A DNA stretch of 7,246 nucleotides from Turicibacter sp. UBA7094 (GTDB lineage: Bacteria; Bacillota_I; Bacilli_A; MOL361; Turicibacteraceae): assembly GCA_002493395.1 (NCBI GenBank), contig DKYS01000063.1:1-7246 (forward strand). Reading direction: 5' to 3'. The notes beneath the pieces are model-generated. The model worked only from the letters and a program-made list of their open reading frames with translations. It did not search any database and had not been told where the DNA came from. This document shows, piece by piece, positions 5,809-7,246 of this stretch. Every line of letters starts with the position of its first letter. The stretch's first letter is position 1. The position numbers and the translations under genes are program-made.

Positions 5809-7143
5809 CTACTTCGCAACACTACCTGCAATATTTAAAACGTCCCACGTTCTTGAAAAAGGTGGAGCATAACATAAATCTAACATCGCAAGTTGATTCG
5901 TTGTTAATCCCGCAAAAATCGCAGTAGCCAACACATTCACTCGTTGAACGGCATCCTTACGTCCAACCACCTGTCCGCCTAAAATAACTTTCGTTTTCGC
6001 ATCGTAAATTAATTTTACTGAAATTTTTGATTGTCCTGGATAATAAGAGGTCTGGTTCATATCCGTAATAAAAACTGATTTATAATCAATTTTTAAACGC
6101 TCGGCTTCTCCTTCAGATAACCCCGTACGACCAGCCTCCAAGTCTAACACCTTTAAGCAGGCTGAAGCTAAAGAACCATTAAACTTTTGGTGAGCACCTC
6201 CAAGATTTTCACCAATAATACGTCCCATCTTATTCGCACCCGTTGCTAAAGGAATATAAGCCGGCTCACTTTTTAACACATGGGGAATCGTCGCACAATC
6301 GCCCGCCGCATAAATATCCTTCATCGACGTACGGCCTTCCTCGTCAATCACTAATGCCCCGTTTGTCATCATCTCAATTCCACTATCTTTTAAGAACTGC
6401 GTATTAGGTCGAACACCCGCCGTTAAAACAACAAGGTCGATATCAAATGTCCCATCAGTCGATACCACTTGCTGAACTTGCTGATCCCCCACTAGCTCAG
6501 TTACCGTATTAGATAAATGCAAATGAACACCTTGAGAGCGCAACTCTTCCTCTAACAAATCGGTTATTTCCTTATCAAACGTATCAACTAACACACGCTC
6601 ATTTAATTGGAACACATGAATTTCTTTCCCATACTGTTTAGCAGCCTCGACAACCTCTAAACCAATAAATCCTGCCCCAACAATAGCCACACGTTTTAAA
6701 GATTCCTTAGCCATCGTCTCTTTTAAAGCCAGGCCATCCTCCATACTTTTTAAGGTAAAGACATTTTGAATATGGACATTCTTAATTGGAGGAATAATCG
6801 CACTCGCTCCAGTTGCAACCATCAACTTATCGTAACTATCCGTAAAAATATCACCCGTTAACAAATTCTTAACCGTCACCATCTTATTCATGGAATCCAC
6901 CGTTAAAACCTCATGCTCAATATGAACTGAAATACCAGACGCATTAAACTGCTCAACTGTTCTAGCAATCATTTGTTGAGAATCTTCAAAAAAATTGCCT
7001 ACAAAATATGGCAATCCGCACGCCCCAAATGAAACATGCTTCGATTTTTCATAAACGACAACTTGAGCATCTTTAGTTGAACGTTTTAACTTTGCCGCTG
7101 CACTCATCCCGGCAGCAACACCACCAATTATAATAACTTTCAT
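5809..7143 (-). CDS. cdr: CoA-disulfide reductase-type FAD/NAD(P)H-dependent oxidoreductase
   Basis: This is a 444-residue flavoprotein of the CoA-disulfide reductase / NADH oxidase / NADH peroxidase branch of the pyridine nucleotide-disulfide reductases. It is expected to reduce CoA disulfide (or related disulfides or persulfides) with NAD(P)H in the cytoplasm and keep the CoA thiol pool reduced. The FAD-binding fold opens with IIIGGVAAGMSAA (residues 4-16). The single redox cysteine is C42 in SFGACGLPY; a lone cysteine there is typical of enzymes that form a Cys-S-CoA bond. The NAD(P)H Rossmann motif is VGAGFIGLE (155-163). The second FAD motif is YAAGDC with D282. The C-terminal dimer domain carries Y367 (TSYYPG) and Y425 (CYAPPFS), matching the two active-site tyrosines known in CoA-disulfide reductases and absent from typical NADH oxidases. 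Length equals that of short-form enzymes with no rhodanese tail. ATG 7143 follows AAAGGAGG with 6-base spacing. It is a single-gene unit with a terminator on each side. Confidence 0.88.
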   Translation of the reverse strand: MKVIIIGGVAAGMSAAAKLKRSTKDAQVVVYEKSKHVSFGACGLPYFVGNFFEDSQQMIARTVEQFNASGISVHIEHEVLTVDSMNKMVTVKNLLTGDIFTDSYDKLMVATGASAIIPPIKNVHIQNVFTLKSMEDGLALKETMAKESLKRVAIVGAGFIGLEVVEAAKQYGKEIHVFQLNERVLVDTFDKEITDLLEEELRSQGVHLHLSNTVTELVGDQQVQQVVSTDGTFDIDLVVLTAGVRPNTQFLKDSGIEMMTNGALVIDEEGRTSMKDIYAAGDCATIPHVLKSEPAYIPLATGANKMGRIIGENLGGAHQKFNGSLASACLKVLDLEAGRTGLSEGEAERLKIDYKSVFITDMNQTSYYPGQSKISVKLIYDAKTKVILGGQVVGRKDAVQRVNVLATAIFAGLTTNQLAMLDLCYAPPFSRTWDVLNIAGSVAK

Positions 7144-7149
7144 AGAAAA

Positions 7150-7189
7150 CCTCCTTTAAACCAAACTTTATAAATACTCACTTATTATA
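7150..7189 (-). promoter_or_regulatory. Ribosome binding site and candidate -10 of the reductase gene
   Basis: AAAGGAGG (7150-7157) is a strong Shine-Dalgarno site 6 bases before the ATG. TATAAT at 7184-7189 (- strand) is a candidate -10, but the sequence 16-18 bases upstream is mainly the T-run of the preceding terminator and gives no convincing -35. TATAAA at 7167-7172 is a weaker alternative. No operator or riboswitch structure is apparent in the short leader. Confidence 0.45.
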
Positions 7190-7202
7190 TATGCTCTGTA
7201 AC

Positions 7203-7226
7203 AAAAAAAACACCCCTAAGGGTGTT
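7203..7226 (-). terminator. Intrinsic terminator downstream of the edge tRNA
   Basis: AACACCC/GGGTGTT (7220-7226 and 7209-7215 as read on the - strand), with a 4-base loop, is followed by a T-run (7203-7210, partly in the stem). It lies 11 bases past the tRNA CCA end and separates that tRNA unit from the reductase gene. Confidence 0.8.
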
Positions 7227-7237
7227 AAAATTCATAT

Positions 7238-7246
7238 TGGAGCGGG
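7238..7246 (-). tRNA. 3' end of a tRNA, probably tRNA-Gly (partial, runs off the window)
   Basis: The - strand reads CCCGC-T-CCA: half an acceptor stem, a U discriminator and an encoded CCA. A U73 discriminator with a 3' CCCGC arm, implying a GCGGG 5' end, fits bacterial tRNA-Gly; tRNA-Leu would have A at that position, as the complete tRNA-Leu here does. A terminator follows at the distance expected. Only nine bases are visible, so the isotype is an inference. Confidence 0.55.

Noticed and set aside
5809..7143. Assignment as water-forming NADH oxidase (Nox) or NADH peroxidase
   Set aside because: The lone C42 and the overall fold fit all three, but Y367 and Y425 and the 444-residue length match CoA-disulfide reductases better.
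7144..7237. Riboswitch or T-box leader before the reductase
   Set aside because: The space is only about 94 bases and is taken up by the preceding terminator, the -10 candidate and the ribosome binding site; no T-box or aptamer-like conserved segment is visible.

Overview
The window is AT-rich DNA with strong AGGAGG-type ribosome binding sites, TATAAT boxes, hairpin-plus-T-tract terminators and a genomically encoded tRNA CCA end. This points to a low-GC Gram-positive bacterium (Bacillota). The abundance of the Rpn nuclease family in Turicibacter-like and Bacillus-like genomes is compatible with that, but I cannot place the genus from sequence alone.

Layout. On the left (about 1-631, + strand) lies a decayed Rpn-family (PD-(D/E)XK) nuclease gene. 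Short N-terminal and long C-terminal remnants remain in the same frame, but the catalytic middle is gone. In its place, at about 86-230, is a GC-rich (about 56% over 91-200) run of consecutive hairpins that resembles a small palindromic mobile repeat. A very long-stemmed terminator closes the pseudogene. Everything to the right is on the - strand. Read in the direction of transcription it is: the 3' tip of a tRNA, probably tRNA-Gly, cut by the window edge (7238-7246), with its terminator; a CoA-disulfide reductase type flavoprotein (5809-7143); a 94-residue single-pass membrane protein of unknown function (5414-5698); a giant superfamily 1 helicase with a C-terminal Vsr-like nuclease domain (907-5298); and a complete tRNA-Leu(UAG) (712-795).

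Each - strand unit has its own terminator. The helicase and tRNA-Leu have good promoter candidates; the reductase and the membrane protein have only a -10 box with a weak -35. This looks like a row of single-gene transcription units rather than one operon. The reductase is a core thiol/redox enzyme. The helicase-nuclease has the architecture of single-protein defence or nucleic-acid-processing enzymes, and it sits with the Rpn remnant and the hairpin element beside tRNA-Leu, so the left two-thirds may be accessory DNA. The items most worth a second look are the hairpin cluster with two same-shaped, internally compensated hairpins, and the helicase-Vsr fusion.
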